Shown in pieces: positions 44,395 through 52,421 of a DNA stretch of 64,000 bases. The notes under the pieces were generated by a model. The model was not told the origin of the DNA. It ran no database searches and saw only the letters and a list, made by a program, of their open reading frames with translations. A program made the translations under genes and the position numbers. The stretch covers positions 62,001 through 126,000 of the forward strand of contig NZ_CAIJDP010000090.1 in NCBI RefSeq assembly GCF_903819435.1, read 5' to 3'. Numbering within the stretch: position 1 is the stretch's first letter; each line of letters opens with the position of its first letter. Source of the stretch: Flavobacterium salmonis (GTDB lineage: Bacteria; Bacteroidota; Bacteroidia; Flavobacteriales; Flavobacteriaceae).

Positions 44395-46581
44395 TTATTT
44401 TGAAGTTTGTTTTACCTTAATATCAGTTCCAAGTCTTTGTATGTAAGCAATCAGGGCTACAATTTCTCTTTCGTTCATAGGAACAAATTTTTCGCCTTTT
44501 GCAGCAGCTCTTTTTCTGCTATCCTCATAACTTTTTACGTAATCAGGATCGTTTTCAAGACTTTTTTCAATAGTAAGAGCCTGATCTCTCAATGTTTTCT
44601 GCGCATTAGCAACTTCTGCTTCTGAATAAGGAACTCCTAGCGTAACCATAACTTTCATTTTCTTTTCGATTAAGGAGATATCCAATGGTTTGTTATCAAA
44701 CAGCCATTTATAACCCGGCATAATTGATCCTGCAGATGTACTCTGTGGATTCCACATATGGTTAAAGTGCCAGTTATCATTATACTTACCACCTACTCTT
44801 TGTAAATCCGGTCCTGTTCGTTTTGATCCCCATAAAAATGGATGATCATAAACAAATTCACCCGCTTTTGCCTGAGGCCCGTAACGCTCCACTTCACTTC
44901 TAAATGGGCGAACCGATTGTGAGTGGCAGCCTACACAACCTTCACGTATGTATAAATCACGACCTTCAAGTTCTAGCGGTGTATATGGTTTTACACTTGA
45001 AATTGTAGGTATGTTTGATTTTACCATAATCGTTGGAACAATCTGAATAATACCTCCGATTAAAATGGCGATCGTAGCCAAAATGGTTAACTGAATCGGT
45101 TTTCTTTCTAACCATGAATGGAATTTCTCTCCACTGATTCTACCGCTTTTAATAGTCTGCAATGCAGGAGCCTGAGCCAATTCGTCTTCAATTGTATTAC
45201 CTGCTTTAACGGTCATAATAATATTGTAGACCAAAGTCAGCATTCCGATTAGGTAGAAAGTTCCACCAATAGCTCTCATCCAATACAGAGGCATAATCGC
45301 TGTAACTGTTTCAAGGAAATTTCCATAAGTTAAAGTTCCATCAGGGTTAAACTGTTTCCACATAGATGCCTGCTGAAAACCAGCCACGTACATTGGAACT
45401 GTATACAATATGATTCCTAACGTTCCAATCCAGAAATGGAAATTGGCTAGTTTAGTAGAAAATAATTGGCTTTTTGTCATTCGTGGAATCAACCAGTAAA
45501 TGATACCGAAAGACATGAACCCGTTCCAGGCTAAAGCTCCTACGTGTACGTGTGCTACGATCCAGTCTGTATAATGGGCTATAGCATTTACATTTTTGAA
45601 AGAAAGCATTGGCCCTTCAAAAGTTGCCATTCCGTAACCAGTAATGGCTACCACAAAGAATTTCAAAACCGGTTCTACACGAACTTTATCCCAGGCACCT
45701 CTCAATGTCAATAATCCGTTGATCATACCTCCCCAGGATGGCGCTATCAGCATAACTGAAAATGCAACTCCTAAATTCTGAGCCCAGTTTGGCAAAGCTG
45801 AATATAGTAAATGGTGCGGTCCAGCCCAGATATAAATAAAGATTAAAGACCAAAAGTGGATAATCGACAATCGATAAGAATATACAGGTCGGTTGGCCAC
45901 TTTAGGAATAAAATAATACATCAATCCTAAGAATGGAGTCGTTAAGAAAAATGCCACCGCATTATGCCCGTACCACCATTGTACCAAAGCATCCTGAACA
46001 CCTGCGTAAACAGAATAACTTTTTAATCCTGAAACCGGAATTTCGATATTATTGAAAATATGCAAAACTGCAACTGTAACAAATGTTGCCAGATAAAACC
46101 AAATCGCTACATATAAATGACGTTCTCTCCTTCTAAGCATTGTACCAATCATATTGATTCCCATTACCACCCAGATTAACGCAATTGCGATATCAATAGG
46201 CCATTCTAATTCAGCATATTCTTTTGAAGACGTATAACCTAATGGCAACGTAATTGCAGCAGCAACAATAATAAGCTGCCATCCCCAGAAATGCAGGTTG
46301 CTCAAAAAATCACTGAACATTCTGGCTTTCAGTAATCTTTGCAGCGAATAATACATCCCGGCAAAAAAAGCATTTCCTACAAAGGCAAAAATTACAGCAT
46401 TGGTATGCAAAGGTCTTAAACGACCATAACTAAGCCACGAAATCCCGTCGGTCATATTGGGAAAAAGGTACATAACCGCCAGGGTCAGCCCCACTAACAT
46501 ACCTACCACCCCAAAAAGAATGGTGGCATAAATGAATTTTTTTACGATTTTGTTGTCGTAGTAAAATTGTTCCATTTCCAT
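44395..46581 (-). CDS. ccoNO: Fused cbb3 oxidase subunits I and II (CcoN-CcoO)
   Basis: 728 residues. Residues 1-470 are the twelve-helix haem-copper catalytic subunit: WWYGHNAVAFFLTTPFLG with the CuB His, HLLYSALPNW and TDWIVAHVHVGALAWNG with the haem-ligand His residues. After a TM helix near 500-520 comes a CcoO cytochrome c domain with CVGCHSQSVRPF (C549-x-x-C552-H553) and SIMPGYKWLF. It reduces O2 to water with high affinity and pumps protons. The fusion is typical for Bacteroidota. Confidence 0.95.
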   Translation of the reverse strand: MEMEQFYYDNKIVKKFIYATILFGVVGMLVGLTLAVMYLFPNMTDGISWLSYGRLRPLHTNAVIFAFVGNAFFAGMYYSLQRLLKARMFSDFLSNLHFWGWQLIIVAAAITLPLGYTSSKEYAELEWPIDIAIALIWVVMGINMIGTMLRRRERHLYVAIWFYLATFVTVAVLHIFNNIEIPVSGLKSYSVYAGVQDALVQWWYGHNAVAFFLTTPFLGLMYYFIPKVANRPVYSYRLSIIHFWSLIFIYIWAGPHHLLYSALPNWAQNLGVAFSVMLIAPSWGGMINGLLTLRGAWDKVRVEPVLKFFVVAITGYGMATFEGPMLSFKNVNAIAHYTDWIVAHVHVGALAWNGFMSFGIIYWLIPRMTKSQLFSTKLANFHFWIGTLGIILYTVPMYVAGFQQASMWKQFNPDGTLTYGNFLETVTAIMPLYWMRAIGGTFYLIGMLTLVYNIIMTVKAGNTIEDELAQAPALQTIKSGRISGEKFHSWLERKPIQLTILATIAILIGGIIQIVPTIMVKSNIPTISSVKPYTPLELEGRDLYIREGCVGCHSQSVRPFRSEVERYGPQAKAGEFVYDHPFLWGSKRTGPDLQRVGGKYNDNWHFNHMWNPQSTSAGSIMPGYKWLFDNKPLDISLIEKKMKVMVTLGVPYSEAEVANAQKTLRDQALTIEKSLENDPDYVKSYEDSRKRAAAKGEKFVPMNEREIVALIAYIQRLGTDIKVKQTSK

Positions 46582-46674
46582 AAGTTGTTGATTTTTTTTT
46601 TATTTTTTATTGGTTATATGCAACTAGCATATCGTTATGGTTTTACGATGAACTCTATTTTGCTCATTTCATAA

Positions 46675-46866
46675 TTAAACTTGTTTTTCTTCGATTGGTA
46701 AATTATTATTTTGAGAGGTAATTTTGGTTTCATCATCAAAGAGGATTCTGACCGAGGGAGTGTAATCATCATCGTATTGTCCGGATTTGACAGCTGCTAT
46801 AAAGGCAATGAAAAAACAAATTGCAACAAAAATACTTACCGAGATTAGTAGATAAATAACACTCAT
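46675..46866 (-). CDS. ccoS: cbb3 oxidase assembly protein CcoS
   Basis: 63 residues, N-terminal TM helix (VIYLLISVSIFVAICFFIAF), then the family motif AVKSGQYDDDYTPSVRILFDDE. Required for cofactor insertion in other bacteria. First gene after the FNR-type promoter that probably drives the whole ccoS-ccoNO-Q-P-G-H operon. Confidence 0.93.
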   Translation of the reverse strand: MSVIYLLISVSIFVAICFFIAFIAAVKSGQYDDDYTPSVRILFDDETKITSQNNNLPIEEKQV

Positions 46867-46885
46867 ATCTTTAAATTTATAGTAA

Positions 46886-46929
46886 CAAAATTAGAGTGTT
46901 GATGCCTATTAAAATATGATAATTATCAT
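46886..46929 (-). promoter_or_regulatory. FNR-type activated promoter of ccoS-ccoNOQPGH
   Basis: Box ATGATAATTATCAT (46916-46929, a perfect palindrome) is followed on the minus strand by 22 bases and TAATTTTG (46893-46886), 19 bases before the ATG. Same box-to-element spacing and same element as at hemN. Confidence 0.8.
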
Positions 46930-46985
46930 GCTCAAAAAATTTAAAAGAGTTTCAAAATAAAAATAAAACACTCACTATCAGTACT

Positions 46986-49364
46986 TTATTTTTTATTCGC
47001 ATAAAAATTGCTCATCAGCGTTACAAAACTCACAATTGTAATGGTACTCAATGGCATAATGATCGCAGCCACTAACGGAAGCAAGTTTCCTGTAACGGCA
47101 AATGAAAGCCCTGCGATGTTATAAAGGAGCGATAAAACAAAACTCATTTTTATGATCCTGATTGATTTGTGAGATAACTTTAAAAAGTAATCCAATCGTG
47201 AAAATTCACTGGCATCCAGAATAGCATCACAAGCCGGAGAAAATACATTTACATTTTCAGATATTGAGATTCCAACGTTGCTTTGGGCTAAAGCGCCTGC
47301 GTCATTCAGGCCGTCTCCAACCATCATTACATTTTGCCCTTTTTCCTGCAGTTTTTTAATAAATTCCAGCTTCTGTTCCGGTTTTTGATTGAAGATCAAT
47401 TCGGTGTCTTTTGGCAGAATAGCTTCCAGGTTAGCTCTTTCTCCATCATTATCACCGGAAAGAACTTTTATTTGATAACTTTTGCTTAAGGTTGAAAATA
47501 ACGTTTCAAGACCATCTCTATACTGATTCTGAAAATTAAACCCTCCATAATATATCCCATCAATCCTAATATGAAGAGCTGTTTTTTCTATTTCATTAGT
47601 ATCATTAGTACTTTCAACAAAAGATGCCGAGCCAATTTTGATGGTTTTATTTTCAAAAGAAGCCAAAATCCCTTTTCCTGTAATTTCCTCAAATTCATCA
47701 ATTTTAATTCTTTTTACTTCCGGCAGAAAATCATATAACATCCTGCTCAAAGGGTGATTGGAGGCCCGAAGCACATTTTTAATCAGTATGTAATTTTCAT
47801 CAGAAAGTGTATTCCCTTCATACACTATATTTGATTTTTTATTGGTTGTAATGGTTCCTGTCTTATCAAAAACAATGGTGTCTACTTTTGCGAGCTGTTC
47901 AATTACCAAAGCATTTTTAAGATACATTTTTTGTTTACCCATTATTCTGAGAATATTACCGAAAGTAAACGGTGCCGTCAATGCCAGTGCACAAGGGCAG
48001 GCTACAATTAAAACCGCTGTAAAGACATTAAAAGCTGTATTCGCATCAATGAATATCCAATAACCAAAACCGGCAAATGCAATAAGCAGTAAGATTGGAG
48101 TGAAATACCGGCTTATTGCATCTGTTATCGTTTTATGCTTTTGATCAACTTTTTTCTGAAAAATTTCATTACTCCATAACTGCGTTAAATAACTTTGTGA
48201 AACCGAATGCAACACTTCCATTTCGATTACTTTTCCAATTTGTTTTCCTCCGGCAAATACTTTGTCTCCTGATTTTTTAGTAATCGGAATTGCTTCTCCG
48301 GTAACGAAACTATAATCAATTTCAGCTTTTTCGCTAATCAGAATTCCGTCTACAGGAATTAATTCCTGATTTCGAATTAACAATCTGTCTCCTTTTAAAA
48401 CATCATAAATCGGCACACTTTCCTCTGATGTATTAGAATTGATTCTGGTAACTGCAATTGGGAAATAGGATTTAAAATCTCTTTCGAAACTCAGAAAACT
48501 ATAGGTTTTTGTCTGAAACATTTTTCCGAGCAGCATAAAGAAAACCAAACTCGCCAAACTGTCAAAAAAACCAGGACCATGATCCATTAGCATATCATAA
48601 GAACTACGAATAAACATCACGATAATTCCCAAAGCGATTGGAATATCAATATTTAGCATTCTCGTTTTAATACTATGATAAGCTGAAACATAATAACCAC
48701 TCGCTGAATAGAGAAAACTTGGCAATGCCAAAACAAAAATCAAAAGTCTGAAAAACGGTTTGTAATTATCAAGCCAGAACTCTCTGATCTCAAAATATTC
48801 GGGAAATGACAATAGCATTATATTTCCAAAACAAAAAAAAGCAACACCTAATTTATAGGTTAAACTTCTGTCTACTTTCGTATTTCCGGTTTCATAGTTT
48901 TCTAAACTAATATAAGGTTCGTAACCAATTGAACTCAGCAGATAAACAATTGCTTTAAGGGAAACTGTTTCTGAATTGAATGTAATGCGGACTTTTTTCT
49001 CCGGAAAATTAACCTGAGAAGCACTTATGCCGGGCTGTAGTTTATTAAGATTTTCAAGAAGCCAAATACATGAACTACAATGAATATGCGGGATATTTAA
49101 AGAAACAATAGAAGTATTTCCTTCCTGAAATTCTAAAACTTTTGAGATGATAGCTTCATTGTCCAAAAAGTCATATTTTCCCTGAATGTCCTGCGGGGTA
49201 GCACCCGGAGATTTTTCAAAATCATAATAGCAGGTTAGATCATTAAGACTAAAAATTTCGTAAACTGTTTTACAGCCACTACAGCAAAAATTTTTTTCAT
49301 CAAAATTGATTACTTCATTTTTAGCAATTGTAAGTCCACAATGAAAACAACTCTGCCCGCTCAT
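46986..49364 (-). CDS. ccoI: Copper-exporting P-type ATPase for cbb3 oxidase (CcoI)
   Basis: 792 residues. An N-terminal Cys-rich domain (CFHCGLTI, FCCSGCKTVYEIF), an HMA domain with HIHCSSCIWLLENL near 93-106, eight TM helices, the ion-channel motif CPCALALTAP near 455, phosphorylation DKTGTITTN near 500, and GDGLNDAGAL near 690. It moves Cu(I) out of the cytosol for loading into the oxidase. An FNR-type box lies 51 bases upstream. Confidence 0.95.
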   Translation of the reverse strand: MSGQSCFHCGLTIAKNEVINFDEKNFCCSGCKTVYEIFSLNDLTCYYDFEKSPGATPQDIQGKYDFLDNEAIISKVLEFQEGNTSIVSLNIPHIHCSSCIWLLENLNKLQPGISASQVNFPEKKVRITFNSETVSLKAIVYLLSSIGYEPYISLENYETGNTKVDRSLTYKLGVAFFCFGNIMLLSFPEYFEIREFWLDNYKPFFRLLIFVLALPSFLYSASGYYVSAYHSIKTRMLNIDIPIALGIIVMFIRSSYDMLMDHGPGFFDSLASLVFFMLLGKMFQTKTYSFLSFERDFKSYFPIAVTRINSNTSEESVPIYDVLKGDRLLIRNQELIPVDGILISEKAEIDYSFVTGEAIPITKKSGDKVFAGGKQIGKVIEMEVLHSVSQSYLTQLWSNEIFQKKVDQKHKTITDAISRYFTPILLLIAFAGFGYWIFIDANTAFNVFTAVLIVACPCALALTAPFTFGNILRIMGKQKMYLKNALVIEQLAKVDTIVFDKTGTITTNKKSNIVYEGNTLSDENYILIKNVLRASNHPLSRMLYDFLPEVKRIKIDEFEEITGKGILASFENKTIKIGSASFVESTNDTNEIEKTALHIRIDGIYYGGFNFQNQYRDGLETLFSTLSKSYQIKVLSGDNDGERANLEAILPKDTELIFNQKPEQKLEFIKKLQEKGQNVMMVGDGLNDAGALAQSNVGISISENVNVFSPACDAILDASEFSRLDYFLKLSHKSIRIIKMSFVLSLLYNIAGLSFAVTGNLLPLVAAIIMPLSTITIVSFVTLMSNFYANKK

Positions 49365-49384
49365 AACTTATTTATTTTATACAA

Positions 49385-49429
49385 CAAATATTCAAAATAA
49401 GAAGCGGCTATAACTATGACATTTATCAT
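49385..49429 (-). promoter_or_regulatory. FNR-type promoter of ccoI
   Basis: Box ATGA-N6-TCAT at 49416-49429 (ATGACATTTATCAT on plus), then 23 bases and AATATTTG (49392-49385), one base off TANNTTTG. Spacing to the -7 element is one base longer than in the other sites. It could also affect the divergent regulator gene. Confidence 0.6.
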
Positions 49430-49565
49430 GTCGCAATGAAATACAATATTCAATTGAGAAAATAAATAAGTAAATTATTAAGAATGGTTTTCTTTAGTGT
49501 ATTTTCAGAAATATTATCACCTATGAAAGCGATTATTGGTTAATTTTGCTGTAAATATTTTTGCT

Positions 49566-50252
49566 ATGAACAAATGTGACCAATGCATCGTACGACAACT
49601 TTCTTCTCTTAAAGCGCTTAATAAAGAGGAAGTTGTAAAATTGGCTAATAGTAAAACGACTCACAAAATAAAAAAAGGTGAAGCTATTTTTGAAGAAGGT
49701 GAAGTCACAAATGGTGTTTTTTGTGTGAAAGACGGCATTGGAAAACTCTCTAAATTAAGTGCCAACGGAAAAGACCAAATTGTAAAACTGGTAAAATCAG
49801 GAGAACTTTTAGGACAACGTTCTATGATTAGTAATGAACCTGCAAATTTGTCTGCAAAAGCGGTTGCTGACATGGAAGTTTGTTTTATTCCGAAATCTGA
49901 AATTATCCATTTCTTTAATAATAACAATCAATTCTCTATGAACCTGATGCAATCTGTTTGTGAAGATTTGAAAGACTCTGAAAACGATAAAATTGCCTTA
50001 GTGCAAAAAACCGTAAAGCAACGTTTAGCAGAGACCTTACTCCATCTACATGATGCTTTTGGTGAAAACGCAGATAAAACACTAAAAGTTCAGCTGACAA
50101 GAGATGAACTTGCCGGTATGATTGGGACTGCTACAGAAAGCTGTATCCGATTATTATCTGACTTTAATAAACTGGAATTTATAGAATTGGTTGGTAAAAA
50201 AATCGTGCTAAAAAACATACATGCCTTAAAAAAACTAGCTGAACAATTATAG
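49566..50252 (+). CDS. Crp/Fnr-family transcriptional regulator
   Basis: 228 residues from ATG 49566: MNKCDQC, a cyclic-nucleotide-binding-type barrel (GEAIFEEGEVTNGVFCVKDG), a dimer helix and a C-terminal HTH (TRDELAGMIGTATESCIRLLSDF). Cysteines 4 and 7 plus a later Cys could carry a redox centre, but the full FNR Fe-S set is not obvious. The recognition helix has T-E-S-C-I-R. TAATTTTG at 49541-49548 argues for ATG 49566 over the TTG at 49536. It is divergent from ccoI and is the best candidate to bind the ATGA-N6-TCAT boxes. Confidence 0.9.
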   Translation: MNKCDQCIVRQLSSLKALNKEEVVKLANSKTTHKIKKGEAIFEEGEVTNGVFCVKDGIGKLSKLSANGKDQIVKLVKSGELLGQRSMISNEPANLSAKAVADMEVCFIPKSEIIHFFNNNNQFSMNLMQSVCEDLKDSENDKIALVQKTVKQRLAETLLHLHDAFGENADKTLKVQLTRDELAGMIGTATESCIRLLSDFNKLEFIELVGKKIVLKNIHALKKLAEQL

Positions 50253-51017
50253 TTTTTTAGCTTCGTTCCAAAACACATCCATTTCTGCCAGAGTCATATC
50301 CATTAAAGGCTTTCCTAATTCTCCCGCTTTATTTTCTAAATACTGAAAGCGTTTAATGAATTTTTTATTGGTACGCTCTAAAGCATCTTCGGGATTTACA
50401 TTTAGAAATCTTGCATAATTGATCATCGAAAATAAAACATCACCAAATTCGGCTTCAATTTTATCCTGATCTCCGGATTTAACTTCAACTTGCAGTTCTT
50501 CCAGCTCTTCTTGTACCTTATCCCAAACCTGATGTGGTTCTTCCCAATCAAAACCTACACCTTTAACTTTATCCTGAATTCGGCTTGCTTTAACTAACGC
50601 AGGTAAACTTCTCGGAACGCCTTCCAAAACTGATTTTTTACCTTCTTTGAGCTTTAGTTTTTCCCAGTTTTGTTTAACCTCTTCTTCATCTTTCACAACA
50701 GTATCACTATAAATATGAGGATGACGGTGAATTAGTTTCTCACAGATTTCATTACATACATCAGCCATATCAAAATCATTTGTTTCTGATCCTATTTTAG
50801 CGTAAAAAACTATGTGAAGCAGTAAATCACCAAGTTCTTTTTTAACTTCATTCAGGTCATTATCCAAAATAGCATCGCCTAGCTCATACGTTTCCTCAAT
50901 AGTCAGATGTCTTAAGGTTTGTAACGTTTGCTTCTTATCCCAAGGGCATTGCTCACGCAGTTCATCCATAATAATCAATAATCTTTCGAAAGCTTTAAGC
51001 TGAAGTTCTTTACTCAT
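50247..51017 (-). CDS. mazG: Nucleoside triphosphate pyrophosphohydrolase
   Basis: 256 residues from ATG 51017; a longer frame to 51092 adds a hydrophobic stretch not found in MazG. Two MazG repeats: CPWDKKQTLQTLRHLTIEETYEL with EExxE and downstream ELGDLLLHIVFYA, then the second copy with EAEFGDVLFSMINYARFL. It hydrolyses NTPs to NMP and PPi as a cleansing enzyme. Its stop overlaps the convergent regulator's stop by a few bases. Confidence 0.93.
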   Translation of the reverse strand: MSKELQLKAFERLLIIMDELREQCPWDKKQTLQTLRHLTIEETYELGDAILDNDLNEVKKELGDLLLHIVFYAKIGSETNDFDMADVCNEICEKLIHRHPHIYSDTVVKDEEEVKQNWEKLKLKEGKKSVLEGVPRSLPALVKASRIQDKVKGVGFDWEEPHQVWDKVQEELEELQVEVKSGDQDKIEAEFGDVLFSMINYARFLNVNPEDALERTNKKFIKRFQYLENKAGELGKPLMDMTLAEMDVFWNEAKKL

Positions 51018-51061
51018 TTTTGAAGTTTTTTTGTGGTAACCGAATACTGTAAAAGTAAAAA

Positions 51062-51089
51062 ATCCTGTCAAGAAATATCTTAACAGGAT
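51062..51089 (-). terminator. Terminator after the DUF5606 gene
   Basis: ATCCTGT / ACAGGAT arms with inner AAGA/TCTT pairs. Six A on the left give the U tract on the minus strand. It lies 25 bases past the stop at 51114. Confidence 0.75.
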
Positions 51090-51113
51090 CAATATATTTG
51101 AATCTAAAAACTA

Positions 51114-51593
51114 CTATTCTTCTTTTTTAGCTTTTGCTTTTTTGGCAGGAGCTTTTTTTACCGGTTCTTCAGCGACAATTTCTTCTGATGTTGAAGTTGC
51201 AGCCGGAGCTTCATCCGTAACTAACCCTTCTGCCTGAAGCATGTTATACCAATTTAATACCTTTTTAATATCGGAAGGATATACTCTTTCTTCATCATAT
51301 TCAGGTAAAATTTCTTTAAAATAAGCTGTTAGTTTTGCATTATCTTCTTTATGTGAAATCGCCTGACCTTTGTTTTCTTTAACAGCAATACGCTGCATTA
51401 CTTCTGTTAAAGGTTTTTCACCTTCGTAAGTGTAAATAGAGATTTCAGACAATAAACTTACATTACTTTTTAAGTTTACCGTGATTTTTTTTCCGTCTGT
51501 TAATGATTCTGCCACAAAACCTGTACGAGTTTGCACTTTCAACACATATAAACCCGGTTTGCCAGAAATGGCTAAAATTTTCTCTAAATTCAT
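51114..51593 (-). CDS. DUF5606-family protein
   Basis: 159 residues. N-terminal MNLEKILAISGKPGLYVLKV and ETGDGKKI-like ESLTDGKKITVNL, then a helical part with DEERVYPSDIKKVLNWYN. The last 35 residues are a low-complexity Ala/Glu/Lys tail. Conserved next to def and mazG in Bacteroidota. Function unknown. Confidence 0.82.
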   Translation of the reverse strand: MNLEKILAISGKPGLYVLKVQTRTGFVAESLTDGKKITVNLKSNVSLLSEISIYTYEGEKPLTEVMQRIAVKENKGQAISHKEDNAKLTAYFKEILPEYDEERVYPSDIKKVLNWYNMLQAEGLVTDEAPAATSTSEEIVAEEPVKKAPAKKAKAKKEE

Positions 51594-51633
51594 GTTTATT
51601 AAATTATAGTATTAAGAATTTGGTGTATTATAA

Positions 51634-52224
51634 TTATCTTCCTTTTTTTGCGGCAGCAAATTTCATTCTGTACTCCTGAAAAGTTTTGCCTTCGGTAATA
51701 TTTTTTAGTTTCTTCTGAATCAAACGCTTTTTTAAAGATGATATTTTATCTGTAAATAAAATTCCTTCAATGTGGTCATATTCATGTTGAATAACCCTTG
51801 CTATCAAACCCTTGAAAACTTCGGTTTTCATTATAAAATCCTCTTCACAATATTCGATTGTTACAGTAGGTTTTCTGTATACATCCTCACGAACGTCAGG
51901 AATACTTAAGCACCCTTCGTTAAAACTCCATTCTTCGCCTTCTTCTTTAACAATTTTTGCATTAATAAAAGTTTTTTTAAATCCTTTTAAATCTTTCTGT
52001 TCATCAGATGGTAAATCTTCGTCATCGCTAAAAGGACTTGTATCAATTACAAACAAACGAATAGGCATACCTACCTGCGGCGCTGCAAGTCCCACTCCGT
52101 AAGCATTATACATGGTTTCATACATGTTTGCTATAGTTTCTTTTAAGCTTGGATAATCTGGCGTAATTGCCTCACCCACTTTTCTTAAAACTGGATCACC
52201 ATATCCTACAATTGGTAAAATCAT
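51634..52224 (-). CDS. def: Peptide deformylase
   Basis: 196 residues with the three family motifs: GVGLAAPQVG near 43-52, EGCLSIPDV near 110, and QHEYDHIEGILF with the metal-binding HEYDH near 150. It removes the N-formyl group from new proteins. Upstream of the DUF5606 gene by 40 bases and likely in the same transcript. Confidence 0.96.
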   Translation of the reverse strand: MILPIVGYGDPVLRKVGEAITPDYPSLKETIANMYETMYNAYGVGLAAPQVGMPIRLFVIDTSPFSDDEDLPSDEQKDLKGFKKTFINAKIVKEEGEEWSFNEGCLSIPDVREDVYRKPTVTIEYCEEDFIMKTEVFKGLIARVIQHEYDHIEGILFTDKISSLKKRLIQKKLKNITEGKTFQEYRMKFAAAKKGR

Positions 52225-52421
52225 TTCTATTTTTTTATGTATTTATCTATTGAAAACACTAATTAATTCAATGAATTCAGCAGGCAAAAATAGTAAAAAA
52301 AGTCAATCAACATTTTAAAAATAAATATTAAATATCAATTTTAACCTGCTCTTCAAAATCAAAGCTATAATTATGCCAAATTGATTCGTACAATTCTTAC
52401 CTTTGCTTTAAACCCATTTAT

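Noticed and set aside
49536..49565. Upstream TTG start for the Crp/Fnr gene
   Set aside because: The -7 element TAATTTTG at 49541-49548 would lie inside the coding region, and the family usually begins near the Cys-containing MNKCDQC.
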